64,000 bases of DNA from Dokdonia pacifica. GTDB lineage: Bacteria > Bacteroidota > Bacteroidia > Flavobacteriales > Flavobacteriaceae. This document shows positions 10,030 through 18,884 of this stretch, one piece after another. The position numbers and the translations under genes are program-made. The DNA lies in assembly GCF_900188275.1 (NCBI RefSeq), contig NZ_FZNY01000001.1, positions 1,178,001 to 1,242,000 on the forward strand. The letters run 5' to 3'. A model generated the notes under the pieces. That model ran no database searches. It was not told the origin of the DNA and was given only the letters and a program-made list of their open reading frames with translations. Position 1 is the stretch's first letter, and every line of letters starts with the position of its first letter.

Positions 10030-10804
10030 TCAACTGCCGCTTGTCTCTATTATCACACCGCTGTATAATGCAGAAAATTATATCATTGCTACCATCAAAA
10101 GTATTCAAGCACAAACCTATACAAACTGGGAGCATATTATTGTCAATGACTGCTCAACCGATGACTCTTTAGAAATTGTATCAGCACTTGCAAAAAAAGA
10201 TACACGTATAAAAATAAGTACGCTTTCGCGAAATAGTGGCGCAGCACAATCCCGTAATAAAGCCACAGAACTCGCTACTGGAGATTATATTGCTTTTTTA
10301 GATGCAGACGATTTGTGGCATCCTGAAAAACTGGAAAAGCAACTGCATTTTATGCAAGAGAATAATGCAATGGTTTCTTATACAAATTATCTACATATTG
10401 ACGAAGAAGGAAAACCACTAGGAAAACGCATCAAAGCATTACCAGAGCTTAGTTATAAGAAGCAACATAACAATAATTATATTGGAAATCTAACAGGTAT
10501 CTATAAAGCTTCAGAAATAGGCAAAATAATAGCCCCTAACATACGCAAACGCCAAGACTGGGCTGTTTGGTTAGAAGCTATTAAAAAGTCTAATACACCC
10601 GCCCTAGGACTTCAAGAAGACTTAGCCTATTACAGGATACGAGAAGGCTCTATAAGTTCTAATAAATTGAATCTTGTAAAGTATAACTTTAAGTTCTATA
10701 AAGAGTATTTAGGATACTCTTGGCCAAAAGCTGCTTTTTGCCTCCTTCGATTTTTCTATGAGTACTTTTTTGTGAGAACAAAATGGATTGAGAACACTAA
10801 ATAA
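10013..10804 (+). CDS. Family 2 glycosyltransferase
   Basis: A 263-residue GT-A enzyme with the opening PLVSIITPLYNAENYI, the first aspartate in VNDCSTDDS and the metal-binding DADD in AFLDADDLWHPEKLE, all standard for GT2. It is likely peripheral at the inner membrane and adds a sugar to the lipid-linked intermediate. At 10221 a partial copy of the window-wide palindrome is read in a second frame and gives TLSRNSG. This is the GT2 position where SxNxG (ASARNxG) is normally found, so here the palindrome coincides with a conserved family motif. Confidence 0.9.
   Translation: MKKPTNQLPLVSIITPLYNAENYIIATIKSIQAQTYTNWEHIIVNDCSTDDSLEIVSALAKKDTRIKISTLSRNSGAAQSRNKATELATGDYIAFLDADDLWHPEKLEKQLHFMQENNAMVSYTNYLHIDEEGKPLGKRIKALPELSYKKQHNNNYIGNLTGIYKASEIGKIIAPNIRKRQDWAVWLEAIKKSNTPALGLQEDLAYYRIREGSISSNKLNLVKYNFKFYKEYLGYSWPKAAFCLLRFFYEYFFVRTKWIENTK
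10221..10233. repeat. Palindrome copy 2 (in GT2 gene, right arm truncated)
   Basis: CGCTTTCGCGAAA; the right arm diverges after AAA. It is read in the frame that gives LSRN rather than AFAKA. Confidence 0.75.
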
Positions 10805-10823
10805 TCTTAAAAATTTAATTTCT

Positions 10824-11381
10824 ATGAAACGTCTTTTCTTTTATCTTTTATTACCGCTTTTAATAACTTTTAATGCGCAAGGACAAAATGAAAAGTATAC
10901 GATTTATAAACATGGAGGAAAAGTATATAAAACAAATAGATACGTAAGAAAGACAGGGTTTTTAAAATTTAAAAGTGATAATAATTCATATGAATTACCT
11001 TATCTAGAGTTAGACAGTATTGTTTCTTATGAAAAAAATAAAAAAAGTAAAAAGATAGAACCCGTCGTACAAATGTTTATTCCTATTTCTAAAAAACAAG
11101 GTGCTTTAATGAGAGTCGTAGAGAGAGGGAAGTGTACTCTTTTCTTATGGAGATACGCATTAGGAGGAGGAACCTCTACAAATTATTACGCATATAGGGA
11201 AGGAGAAAGAACACCAAAACTAATAGCGACGCGAGATTTAATTTCTCCTTTAAATTTTATTAAAGATACTAGTGAGTACTTTAGTGATTGTGAAGCATTA
11301 GTAGCTAAGATTAAGAACAAAGATTTTAAAAAGAAAGAAACTCCAGAAATGGTGAGATTTTATAATACCGAGTGTAATTAG
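10824..11381 (+). CDS. Secreted hypothetical protein
   Basis: A 185-residue protein beginning MKRLFFYLLLPLLITFNAQGQ, a signal peptide with cleavage expected after the AQG region. I chose the ATG at 10824, because an in-frame start 36 bp upstream would put 12 polar residues before the signal. The mature part is basic and includes YKHGGKVYKTNRYVRKTG and a Gly-rich ALGGGTST segment. I do not recognise a domain. It sits 20 bp after the polysaccharide operon and converges tail to tail with the CapK-like gene (4-bp overlap of the ends). A role in the envelope is plausible but unproven. Confidence 0.65.
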   Translation: MKRLFFYLLLPLLITFNAQGQNEKYTIYKHGGKVYKTNRYVRKTGFLKFKSDNNSYELPYLELDSIVSYEKNKKSKKIEPVVQMFIPISKKQGALMRVVERGKCTLFLWRYALGGGTSTNYYAYREGERTPKLIATRDLISPLNFIKDTSEYFSDCEALVAKIKNKDFKKKETPEMVRFYNTECN

Positions 11382-12724
11382 TTAGGTAATTTACTCACAA
11401 ACTGCTTTAACTTCCCACGTTTACTACGATCCATTTTTTTAACTTTTTCAAAAAGCACCCTAAGACCTTCTTCTAGGTACTTATAGGTAGCTAGTTTGAT
11501 GGTTTCCTCCTCTTCTGGAGTCAACGCTCGTTGTGCCGTATAGATCACTTTAAACGTGTCTAAAGCGGTTTGTTCTATCACAAATTCAGAGACATTTCCA
11601 TCTTCTTCAATCACACTTTTAGTAACATAATAAAAGGTAAGACCAGGCACTACTTTTCCACTAGGGAGACGCGCAATGTCATTGGTACGTCCCGTGAGTT
11701 TTTCTAGAATGGGTTTTTTAGGAGTACTTTTTCGCGAAAGCGTACCCACATCTCCAATATCATAACGTATAAAAGGATGCGCTTTATTATACAAAGATGT
11801 GATGACAATACGGCCTGATTCTCCATGAGGTACAGGCATGTTTTGATCATCTAAAATCTCAACATATAATAATTCGCTATCTACTTGAAATGCATCTTGA
11901 GAGTTTTGAAATGCAATAAGACCTAATTCTGAAGCGCCATATTCGTTTATTACAGGAACTCCAAACTGTATCTCCATGAGTGCTTTATCACTTTCAAAAA
12001 GCATTTCACTCGTTACAATACATGCTTTGAGCGTGGGACAACTCTCTTTAAGAATAATCTGGTGTTGTTTTAGGTATTTAGCAAAAAGCACAATACTACT
12101 TGTATACCCGTTGAGGTATTCAAAAGCAGTAGCGGTAAACTTCTGATGTATTTTTTTTAGTTGCGGTTCGCTTAAATCAAAAATGGGGAAACGATATCTA
12201 TTCCCTAACCAATCTTTAAGACGTTCTTTACGATAACCCATAAAATCAAGAGGAATTCCATAAAAACGAGCCTGTTTTGAAGTGTTTATATCAAGATCAA
12301 ACCACGCATACCTATCTTGAAAACTAGCCCAAGAAAGCGCATGAGATGCCTTGTCTTTTGCAAAAATAAAGGGATGCCCAGAAGATCCTGAAGTTTTATT
12401 TACATATACATTTTTGCGAGTATACTCATTAGAAAGCCGTTCCTGTAATGGTTGTTGTAAATGAGCTTTTGTAAGTACTGGCAAGTCATTCCAAGCATTA
12501 CTTTTTTGTTGAGAAGTAAGTTGTTTATAAAAGGCATTATGCTGTTTGTGATAGGCAACAATAGCTTGTTTTTTTTCTTCAATATAACTCTGATATTGAT
12601 CTTCAGGAATAGATTGGATACGGGCTAATTCCGCTTTCGCGAAAGCGATATCAAACCCCTTAAATTGTAATGTCCAATTAAATAAATCCACAAGCCAAGT
12701 ATGAGTCAACCAAAATACAAACAT
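11378..12724 (-). CDS. CapK/PaaK-like adenylate-forming enzyme
   Basis: A 448-residue member of the phenylacetate-CoA ligase/CapK group. The AMP-binding P-loop is TSGSSG at residues 111-116, and further adenylation motifs are NEYGASELG, YDIGDVG and GRTNDIARLPSGK. Family members activate carboxylates as acyl-AMP, and several lie in capsule loci without a known substrate. Next to a polysaccharide locus it may modify or attach an acyl group to the glycan (inference). Two palindrome copies fall inside it: one gives AFAKA at residues 27-31, the other gives TLSRKS near the C-terminal third. It is transcribed divergently from purD. Confidence 0.8.
   Translation of the reverse strand: MFVFWLTHTWLVDLFNWTLQFKGFDIAFAKAELARIQSIPEDQYQSYIEEKKQAIVAYHKQHNAFYKQLTSQQKSNAWNDLPVLTKAHLQQPLQERLSNEYTRKNVYVNKTSGSSGHPFIFAKDKASHALSWASFQDRYAWFDLDINTSKQARFYGIPLDFMGYRKERLKDWLGNRYRFPIFDLSEPQLKKIHQKFTATAFEYLNGYTSSIVLFAKYLKQHQIILKESCPTLKACIVTSEMLFESDKALMEIQFGVPVINEYGASELGLIAFQNSQDAFQVDSELLYVEILDDQNMPVPHGESGRIVITSLYNKAHPFIRYDIGDVGTLSRKSTPKKPILEKLTGRTNDIARLPSGKVVPGLTFYYVTKSVIEEDGNVSEFVIEQTALDTFKVIYTAQRALTPEEEETIKLATYKYLEEGLRVLFEKVKKMDRSKRGKLKQFVSKLPN
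11730..11742. repeat. Palindrome copy 3 (in CapK-like gene, one arm truncated)
   Basis: TTTCGCGAAAGCG on the + strand. On the coding strand it is read as LSRKS. Confidence 0.75.
12632..12647. repeat. Palindrome copy 4 (in CapK-like gene)
   Basis: Perfect 16-bp palindrome CGCTTTCGCGAAAGCG, read as AFAKA near the N-terminus. It is the second copy in the same gene. Confidence 0.95.
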
Positions 12725-12803
12725 TTTTATTCCCTCGAAGAAAGGAATCCCTTTCTTTTAGAATTTATCTTACAATAAACCCAGAATATTTTTATGAGTT
12801 TAT

Positions 12804-12835
12804 CTTGCCCTAAAAGTATAGACAACCTACTTTTG
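12804..12835 (+). promoter_or_regulatory. Bacteroidota-type promoter of purD
   Basis: The -33 element CTTG (TTG at 12805-12807) and the -7 element TACTTTTG (12828-12835) are separated by 20 bp, close to the TTTG-N19/20-TAnnTTTG consensus. The -7 box lies 24 bp before the purD ATG, leaving a short leader. Confidence 0.65.
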
Positions 12836-12859
12836 TGTTTTGATATAAAACACGACTCA

Positions 12860-14131
12860 ATGAATATTTTAATCTTAGGATCTGGCGGAAGAGAACATAC
12901 GTTTGCATATAAAATTGCACAAAGTGAACTTTGTGATACATTATTTGTTGCCCCTGGAAATGCGGGTACATCTGAAATAGCTACCAATCTTGCTATTGGA
13001 GTGACAGATTTTGATGCCATAAAAACGGCAGTGATTAAAGAAAATATTGAGATGGTTGTTGTGGGACCTGAAGATCCTTTAGTACAAGGAATATATGACT
13101 TTTTTAAAGCAGACGAAGCATTAAAACATGTAGCAGTTATTGGTCCTTCAAAAGAAGGAGCAACGCTAGAAGGAAGTAAAGAACGTGCTAAAGAATTTAT
13201 GATGGCGCATGGAATTCCTACAGCTGCCTATCAAAGTTTTACATCAGAAACACTTATTGAAGGGCAAGCCTTTTTAGAAACACTACAACCTCCATATGTC
13301 TTAAAAGCAGATGGACTTGCTGCAGGGAAAGGAGTTTTAATTATAGAAGACCTAGAGGAGGCTAAAACAGAACTTGCTACAATGCTTTCTGGAAAATTTG
13401 GAGAAGCAAGCACGACGGTAGTGATAGAAGAATTTCTAGACGGTATAGAATTAAGTGTTTTTGTTCTTACGGATGGAAAGGATTATAAAATTCTTCCTAC
13501 TGCCAAAGATTACAAGCGTATAGGTGAAGGAGATACTGGATTAAATACCGGAGGGATGGGTGCTATAAGTCCAGTTCCTTTTGCAGATAATGCATTCATG
13601 CAAAAAATAGAAGAACGTGTTGTAAAACCTACAATTGATGGTCTTGCAAAAGAAAATATAGCGTATAAAGGCTTTGTATTTATAGGATTGATCAAAGTAG
13701 GAGACGATCCTAAGGTGATAGAGTATAATGTTAGAATGGGAGACCCTGAGACAGAAGTAGTATTACCTCGTATTCAGAGTGATTTAGTAGAGTTGTTCCT
13801 GTCGGTTTCTAAAGGTGATCTCGCTAATCATAAAGAGTTAGTAATAGATGAAAGATCGGCAACAACAGTTATGGTTGTTTCTGGAGGATATCCAGAAGCG
13901 TATGAAAAAGGAAAAGTAATTACTGGAATAGAACAGATAGAGAATAGTATTGTTTTTCATGCAGGAACGACTCATAAAGATACAGATGTTGTGACTAATG
14001 GAGGTCGTGTCATAGCGATCACTTCTTTTGATACAAACTTTAGAGAAGCCATAAAAAAATCCTATCAAAATATAGAAAAACTACACTTTGATAGGATGTA
14101 TTATCGTAAGGATATAGGTTTTGACCTATAA
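12860..14131 (+). CDS. purD: Phosphoribosylamine-glycine ligase
   Basis: A 423-residue ATP-grasp enzyme catalysing the second step of purine synthesis (phosphoribosylamine + glycine + ATP to GAR). It opens MNILILGSGGREH, the family signature. The ATP-grasp core is seen in VLKADGLAAGKGV and EEFLDGIELSVFVLTDG, and RMGDPETEVVLPR is the PurD signature. Length is normal. I chose the ATG at 12860, not an in-frame ATG at 12794, because the latter lies upstream of the promoter boxes and adds 22 residues foreign to the family. It is divergent from the CapK-like gene and converges on the next small gene. Confidence 0.95.
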   Translation: MNILILGSGGREHTFAYKIAQSELCDTLFVAPGNAGTSEIATNLAIGVTDFDAIKTAVIKENIEMVVVGPEDPLVQGIYDFFKADEALKHVAVIGPSKEGATLEGSKERAKEFMMAHGIPTAAYQSFTSETLIEGQAFLETLQPPYVLKADGLAAGKGVLIIEDLEEAKTELATMLSGKFGEASTTVVIEEFLDGIELSVFVLTDGKDYKILPTAKDYKRIGEGDTGLNTGGMGAISPVPFADNAFMQKIEERVVKPTIDGLAKENIAYKGFVFIGLIKVGDDPKVIEYNVRMGDPETEVVLPRIQSDLVELFLSVSKGDLANHKELVIDERSATTVMVVSGGYPEAYEKGKVITGIEQIENSIVFHAGTTHKDTDVVTNGGRVIAITSFDTNFREAIKKSYQNIEKLHFDRMYYRKDIGFDL

Positions 14132-14389
14132 TTTGTGATCTAATTCGCTATCTTTTCCTAAGAAACCATGAGAGATGGCATCACGACGCTCTGCACCTTC
14201 TGCATTGTGTTCTACAAGTTTACGCATCCAGTATACAATGGCAACACAACATATGATCATAAATAACCAGTTGATAGTGTTTGCTCCCCACCAGTTGGTA
14301 AGTTCCATTTCTGCAAGTGCATTAAATGGTGCAAATAATGTTTCTTCTGCAAATGCTTGTATTCCTTCAAAAAATCCTGTCAAACTCAT
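14126..14389 (-). CDS. Small membrane protein (DUF6341-like)
   Basis: An 87-residue protein with an N-terminal amphipathic part (FFEGIQAFAEETLFAPFNAL), one clear membrane span near residues 42-58 (NWLFMIICCVAIVYWM) and a charged C-terminal tail. Conserved tryptophans sit in the NWWGANTINW region. From memory this matches the flavobacterial DUF6341 family, commonly found beside purD. The function is unknown. Its stop overlaps the purD stop by 6 bp on the opposite strand. Confidence 0.75.
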   Translation of the reverse strand: MSLTGFFEGIQAFAEETLFAPFNALAEMELTNWWGANTINWLFMIICCVAIVYWMRKLVEHNAEGAERRDAISHGFLGKDSELDHKL

Positions 14390-14475
14390 AAGTTCGTATG
14401 TTTACAATAATGGTATCTTAGCTATACGTAGTTCTATTATTTACTACGATAGCGCAAAAATAGAAAAAACCACCT

Positions 14476-15402
14476 ATGCTCACAAGCTTTTTTAGCACAT
14501 CAAAGCCCATTCATACCATTATTGTCTTGGTATATATGTCTGTAAGTTATTTTGTGGCCAATAATACATTGTTTTCTAATGCATTTTCTTGGAAGCCATT
14601 TTTACAAGCTGTAGGTGTATGGTTATTGTTTATAATGACCCTATTTATCTTAAATTTTGTGTCACAGAAAAATGAATTAAACAAACGTTCTTCTTATAGA
14701 ATTTTATTATTTGCAGTATTTGCTTCTGCATTACCAGTAGCATTACAATCTCCCAAAATTGTTATTACGGGTGTATTTGTCATGTTAGCACTAAGACGAA
14801 TCCTTAGTTTTAGATCAGGATTACATATGGAACGTAAACTCTTTGACGCGGGTCTTTGGTTGTGCCTAGCTAGTATTACCTGTTTCTGGACAGGAGCTTT
14901 CTCTATGCTACTTTTAGCAGGATTATTATTTTATGGAAGCACAACCCTACGATATTGGTTTATACCGTTACTTGCCGTTATTTGCGTTGCTATATTATGT
15001 ACTTGCTATGTTATTTTTATAGGTGAAGATCAATCCTATATATTGAGTATTATAGACGATTTTTCTTTTGATTTTTCTACCTATACATCTTTAACAATAC
15101 TCATTCCTATTGCAGTTTTTTCAACACTATTTTTATGGACGGTTTTTAGGTATATACAAGACTCAAAAAGAGCCACTATTGCGCAACGCCCCTTATATCT
15201 ATTAGTTATTTTCATGGCAATTATTGCCATAGCCATTGTGGTCGTTACAGATAATAAAACAGGCGCCGAGTGGTATTTCTTTTTAATACCATTAGCTATT
15301 ATAATGACTAATTATCTTGAAAATGCCTCTGGAAAATTCTTTAAAGAGTTTTTACTTTGGATTGTTGTTTTATTACCATTTACACATTACTTCTTGTCTT
15401 AA
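14476..15402 (+). CDS. Polytopic membrane protein (DUF6427-like)
   Basis: A 308-residue protein with about nine hydrophobic segments spread over its length and short polar loops. The N-terminal MLTSFFSTSKPIHTIIVLVYM resembles the flavobacterial DUF6427 family, which in related genomes lies next to DUF6341 and purD (from memory). No enzymatic motif is visible and the function is unknown. The intergenic stretch of 86 bp shared with the divergent small membrane gene must hold promoters for both, but I cannot point to convincing boxes. Confidence 0.7.
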   Translation: MLTSFFSTSKPIHTIIVLVYMSVSYFVANNTLFSNAFSWKPFLQAVGVWLLFIMTLFILNFVSQKNELNKRSSYRILLFAVFASALPVALQSPKIVITGVFVMLALRRILSFRSGLHMERKLFDAGLWLCLASITCFWTGAFSMLLLAGLLFYGSTTLRYWFIPLLAVICVAILCTCYVIFIGEDQSYILSIIDDFSFDFSTYTSLTILIPIAVFSTLFLWTVFRYIQDSKRATIAQRPLYLLVIFMAIIAIAIVVVTDNKTGAEWYFFLIPLAIIMTNYLENASGKFFKEFLLWIVVLLPFTHYFLS

Positions 15403-15407
15403 ATGAA

Positions 15408-15866
15408 ATGAGTAAAAAAATGATAAAAAGTAGAAATTATCACAAACCCATTATCTGGGAAGGAAATTTGAATGATGATTGTACCGCAAAATGGGCTGGT
15501 TTAATGTTACGCGCCGAATGGATGGATGAAAATTATTGGTGGTGGTGTGTGTATGACATGCTTGACAATCAAAACCAAATTGATAGTTCTAATGAATACA
15601 ATGAGCAATGTATTGGTGGAGAAGCTGCAAGGAGTGAAGCTCAAGATGTAGCAAAAGAATTTTTAAAAAATGAATTGATTTCTGAATTAAAGAAATCTTC
15701 CGAGGCTTTAGATGTTGATAAACTAATATCTGAATTAAAAGTTATAGGAATTTCGGCAGGGAAATCAATAGTAGTACTTCTTAAAGATTTTGACTTTGAA
15801 TATTCAGAAGCAAAAAATAAAGTGTTTGAATCTCCAGTTTGGAAAGGACTCCGAGAACAATCATAA
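15408..15866 (+). CDS. Hypothetical protein with a weak L7/L12-C-terminal-like region
   Basis: A 152-residue soluble protein, rich in Trp and Glu (DENYWWWCVYD). The ATG at 15408 follows the preceding stop by 5 bp; another ATG lies four codons later. The last 40 residues, containing GKSIVVLL and then EYSEAKNKVFESPVW, follow the S-I-x2-L ... L/S-EAK-x2-V-x2-S-x-W pattern seen in ribosomal L7/L12 C-terminal-like modules of small hypothetical proteins. This similarity is from memory and weak. It opens an accessory stretch ending with a methyltransferase. It is possibly a stress or immunity-type accessory protein; the function is not known. Confidence 0.55.
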   Translation: MSKKMIKSRNYHKPIIWEGNLNDDCTAKWAGLMLRAEWMDENYWWWCVYDMLDNQNQIDSSNEYNEQCIGGEAARSEAQDVAKEFLKNELISELKKSSEALDVDKLISELKVIGISAGKSIVVLLKDFDFEYSEAKNKVFESPVWKGLREQS

Positions 15867-15878
15867 GCATTAACTCAA

Positions 15879-16130
15879 ATGTTTCTTAATACTGGAACCA
15901 AAGATGCAGATAAAGTAGAATATACAGAAGGGGATCACGTAAAATCAATTTCATTTGAGTTAAGAAATAAACCTACAGATAAAAAAAGCAAACCCAGAAG
16001 AAGAGTACTCATAATGATTGTAAATGTTTGTCACGATACTAAGACCTTGGAAAATAGTATCGTTTATGATGACTTCAAATTTTATTACGAAGTTTTATTC
16101 CATAATTCAAGTTTAATAGAAACCGAATAA
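15879..16130 (+). CDS. Small hypothetical protein
   Basis: An 83-residue reading frame starting 12 bp after the preceding stop, with an internal basic patch (KPTDKKSKPRRR) followed by a hydrophobic strand-like VLIMIVNVCHD. There is no signal peptide and no recognised domain. Spacing and orientation suggest cotranscription with the preceding hypothetical gene. It may be real or the remnant of a longer gene; the coding evidence is only moderate. Confidence 0.4.
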   Translation: MFLNTGTKDADKVEYTEGDHVKSISFELRNKPTDKKSKPRRRVLIMIVNVCHDTKTLENSIVYDDFKFYYEVLFHNSSLIETE

Positions 16131-16197
16131 CGCCCAAGAACTCCTTACATTTGCAACCCACAGATATATCACCTAAGATGTATATCTAGGAAGCACC

Positions 16198-17187
16198 ATG
16201 AATTACATAGGATCAAAACATAGACTCTCTGATTTTATAAAAACAACTGTAAAAGAAGTTTGTGGCGATGATTTAAGTCAAAAAACATTCTGCGATCTAT
16301 TTGCAGGAACAGGTAGTGTAGGACGTAACTTTAAACCTATTGTAAAATCGGTTATTGCAAATGACCTAGAATACTATAGCTATGTTTTAAACCGAAATTA
16401 TATTGGAAATCATAAGGAACTAAGTCCTGAGAGATATTTTCAAGAGCTTAATGATTTAGAAGGCGCATCAGGTTTTATTTATACAAATTATGGAGAAGGA
16501 GGCGGAAGTGATCGTTTGTATTTTTCAAAAGAAAATGCACAAAAAATAGATGCTATTCGTCAGAAAATAGAAAGTTGGAAACAAACCGGAACCATTTCTG
16601 AAGACATTTATTTTTTATTACTTGCTTCTCTTATTGAAAGTGCCGATAAAATTGCAAATACAGCATCGGTATATGGTGCCTTTTTAAAGAAAATAAAAAA
16701 AATGGCTTCCGTTCTCATACATGTAGAACCAGCAAGTTTTGATAAAACCCCTAATAGCCACACGGTATTTCACGAAGATGGAAATACGCTTGTAAAAAAG
16801 ATAGAAGGAGACATATTATATCTTGACCCGCCCTACAATGTGAGACAGTACGGATCAAACTATCATATATTAAATACTATTGCAAAATATGATACCTTTG
16901 TACCCAGAGGCAAAACAGGTTTACGAAACTATAACAGAAGTGCCTATTGTAGTAGCGTAAAAGTAGTAGCGGCTTTTGAAGAACTTATAAAAAATGCACA
17001 ATTCAAGCATATCTTTTTAAGTTACAATAATGAAGGTCTGATGCCACCAGATATTGTAAGACAAGTGATGCAACGTTATGGAAAATATGATCTTGCAACA
17101 ATAGATTACAAACGCTTTAAAGCAGATATGAATAGAAAACATAAAGCTAAACGCACTACAGAATATTTACACATTTTAGAAAAGTAA
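16198..17187 (+). CDS. D12-class N6-adenine DNA methyltransferase (orphan)
   Basis: A 329-residue methyltransferase. The AdoMet motif is FAGTGSVGR (residues 35-43) and the catalytic motif IV is DPPYN (210-214), followed by RQYGSNYHILNTIA, typical of the D12 class. It transfers a methyl group to adenine in a short DNA sequence that cannot be read from the protein. No restriction endonuclease gene is recognisable on either side: upstream are two small hypotheticals, downstream is DUF4254. It is therefore probably a solitary methylase or a remnant of a restriction-modification system. It starts 67 bp after the preceding gene and ends 4 bp before DUF4254. Confidence 0.9.
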   Translation: MNYIGSKHRLSDFIKTTVKEVCGDDLSQKTFCDLFAGTGSVGRNFKPIVKSVIANDLEYYSYVLNRNYIGNHKELSPERYFQELNDLEGASGFIYTNYGEGGGSDRLYFSKENAQKIDAIRQKIESWKQTGTISEDIYFLLLASLIESADKIANTASVYGAFLKKIKKMASVLIHVEPASFDKTPNSHTVFHEDGNTLVKKIEGDILYLDPPYNVRQYGSNYHILNTIAKYDTFVPRGKTGLRNYNRSAYCSSVKVVAAFEELIKNAQFKHIFLSYNNEGLMPPDIVRQVMQRYGKYDLATIDYKRFKADMNRKHKAKRTTEYLHILEK

Positions 17188-17191
17188 AACT

Positions 17192-17803
17192 ATGTTTACA
17201 GACAAAGCAAACCGTATTTTTAGAGAAGCGATAGAAAATTACCATATTATCAATACGGTAGACCAAGCTTTTGAAAACAAATATGATAAAAACGAAGATG
17301 TAATATGCCATCTCTTATATCGTAAATGTTGGATAGATACAGTACAATGGCATTATGAAGATATTATTCGTGATCCTCAAATAGATCCAGTTGCTGCTCT
17401 TACTTTAAAACGTAAAATCGATGCTTCCAATCAGGATCGTACAGATATGGTGGAGTATATAGATAGTTACTTTTTAGACAAGTATAAGGATGTACAAGTA
17501 AAAGAAAATGCAACTATAAATACAGAAAGCCCTGCTTGGGGAATAGATCGTTTATCTATTCTAGCTCTTAAAGTATATCATATGCATGAAGAAGCAACTA
17601 GAGAAGATGCAACACAAGAGCACCGTGATGTTTGTAAAACAAAATTAGATGTGCTTTTAGAACAGCGTGCAGATCTCTCTACAGCTATTGATACATTGTT
17701 AAGTGACATTGCTCACGGTGATAAATATATGAAGGTGTATAAGCAAATGAAGATGTATAATGACGATGAGCTAAACCCTGTACTTCGTAATATTAAAAAG
17801 TAA
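17192..17803 (+). CDS. DUF4254-family protein
   Basis: A 203-residue soluble, mostly helical protein. The pattern NEDVICHLLYRKCWIDTVQWHYED near residues 35-58 and the later ASNQDRTDMVEYID match the DUF4254 family as I remember it, which in Bacteroidota typically precedes a family 9 glycosyltransferase, as here. The biochemical role is unknown. The arrangement suggests lipopolysaccharide or lipooligosaccharide synthesis. It lies 4 bp after the methyltransferase and 48 bp before the GT9 start. Confidence 0.8.
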   Translation: MFTDKANRIFREAIENYHIINTVDQAFENKYDKNEDVICHLLYRKCWIDTVQWHYEDIIRDPQIDPVAALTLKRKIDASNQDRTDMVEYIDSYFLDKYKDVQVKENATINTESPAWGIDRLSILALKVYHMHEEATREDATQEHRDVCKTKLDVLLEQRADLSTAIDTLLSDIAHGDKYMKVYKQMKMYNDDELNPVLRNIKK

Positions 17804-17811
17804 ACCGAAAA

Positions 17812-17846
17812 AGTCTTCTCCCTCTGGGAGAGGATTTAGGTGAGGG
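17812..17846 (+). repeat. REP-like repeat A, copy 1
   Basis: Shares the pattern CTTCTCCYTYTGGGAGARG then TGAGGG with the copy at 23541. A small hairpin is formed by TCTCCC (17817-17822) and GGGAGA (17826-17831). It lies directly in the ribosome-binding region of the GT9 gene. Confidence 0.7.
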
Positions 17847-17851
17847 ATCCT

Positions 17852-18865
17852 ATGCAAAAACCACAACACATCCTTGTGATTCGTCTTTCGGCTATGGGGG
17901 ATGTGGCTATGGGGATTCCTGTGATATACGCTTTCGCGAAAGCGCACCCAGAAATAAAAATAACGGTACTATCGAAACCTTTTTTTAAGGCTATCATCGA
18001 CACGATACCCAACCTACATTTTGTAGCCGCCGAAACCAACACACAACATAAAGGAATTCTTGGGATTTGGAGACTTTCACGCCAACTTAAAAAGGAAGGA
18101 ATTACGCACGTTGCAGATATACATAATGTCCTCCGGTCTAAAATCCTTCGTTTCTTTTTAGGACTTCCCAATGCTAAAATTAATAAAGGAAGAGCCCAGA
18201 AAAAGGCCTTAACTTCTCAAAATAAAACCTTTTTTAAACCCCTTAAAACAACAGTGCAACGTTATGTTGAGGTTTTTGAACATTTGGGATTCTCAGAAAT
18301 TTCACCAGCAGTATTACCTAGACCAGATCTAAATCATAATGTCCATAAGGTTATTGGAAAAGCAACACATAAACTTATAGGAATTGCTCCTTTTGCAGCA
18401 CATCAGGGGAAGCAATACCCTATAGACTTGATGAAAGAAGTGATTCAAAAATTAGATAAATTATCAGGAATACATCTATTTTTATTTGGTGCACCAAATG
18501 AAAAACAACTTCTACATACAGTAACAGAAAACTGCCAAAATGCGACTGTAGTAGCAGGGACTCTAAAATTTCCTGAAGAAATTAATTTAATAGCCCAACT
18601 AGACATAATGCTTTCTATGGATAGTGGTAATGGACATTTAGCCGCTATGTACGGAGTACCTACAGTAAGCTTGTGGGGAGTGACGCATCCGCATGCAGGA
18701 TTTGCACCCTTGTATCAAGAAGCACATTGTTTACTTTCCGATAGAGAGCAGTATCCTGCTATTCCAACATCTATTTATGGAAATAAAGTTCCAGAAGGAT
18801 ATGAAGATGTAATGCGAACGATTACACCACAAAGAGTCGTAGATAAAATCGCAAGTTTAGTATAA
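17852..18865 (+). CDS. Family 9 glycosyltransferase (heptosyltransferase-like)
   Basis: A 337-residue GT-B enzyme of the heptosyltransferase family. The start IRLSAMGDVAMGIPV and the C-terminal MDSGNGHLAAMYGVPTVSLWG are the family signatures. It should add a heptose-like sugar to a lipooligosaccharide core at the cytoplasmic side. I chose the ATG at 17852; an in-frame GTG at 17840 falls inside a REP-like repeat. Residues 27-31 read AFAKA from the palindrome at 17929, just after the first helix, a position where the family usually has a short variable stretch. Confidence 0.9.
   Translation: MQKPQHILVIRLSAMGDVAMGIPVIYAFAKAHPEIKITVLSKPFFKAIIDTIPNLHFVAAETNTQHKGILGIWRLSRQLKKEGITHVADIHNVLRSKILRFFLGLPNAKINKGRAQKKALTSQNKTFFKPLKTTVQRYVEVFEHLGFSEISPAVLPRPDLNHNVHKVIGKATHKLIGIAPFAAHQGKQYPIDLMKEVIQKLDKLSGIHLFLFGAPNEKQLLHTVTENCQNATVVAGTLKFPEEINLIAQLDIMLSMDSGNGHLAAMYGVPTVSLWGVTHPHAGFAPLYQEAHCLLSDREQYPAIPTSIYGNKVPEGYEDVMRTITPQRVVDKIASLV
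17929..17944. repeat. Palindrome copy 5 (in GT9 gene)
   Basis: Perfect 16-bp palindrome CGCTTTCGCGAAAGCG, read as AFAKA. Confidence 0.95.
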
Positions 18866-18884
18866 ATTTATTATGCATGCATAC

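Noticed and set aside
12794-12859. Longer purD start
   Set aside because: The added 22 residues are foreign to PurD and the promoter boxes lie inside the segment.
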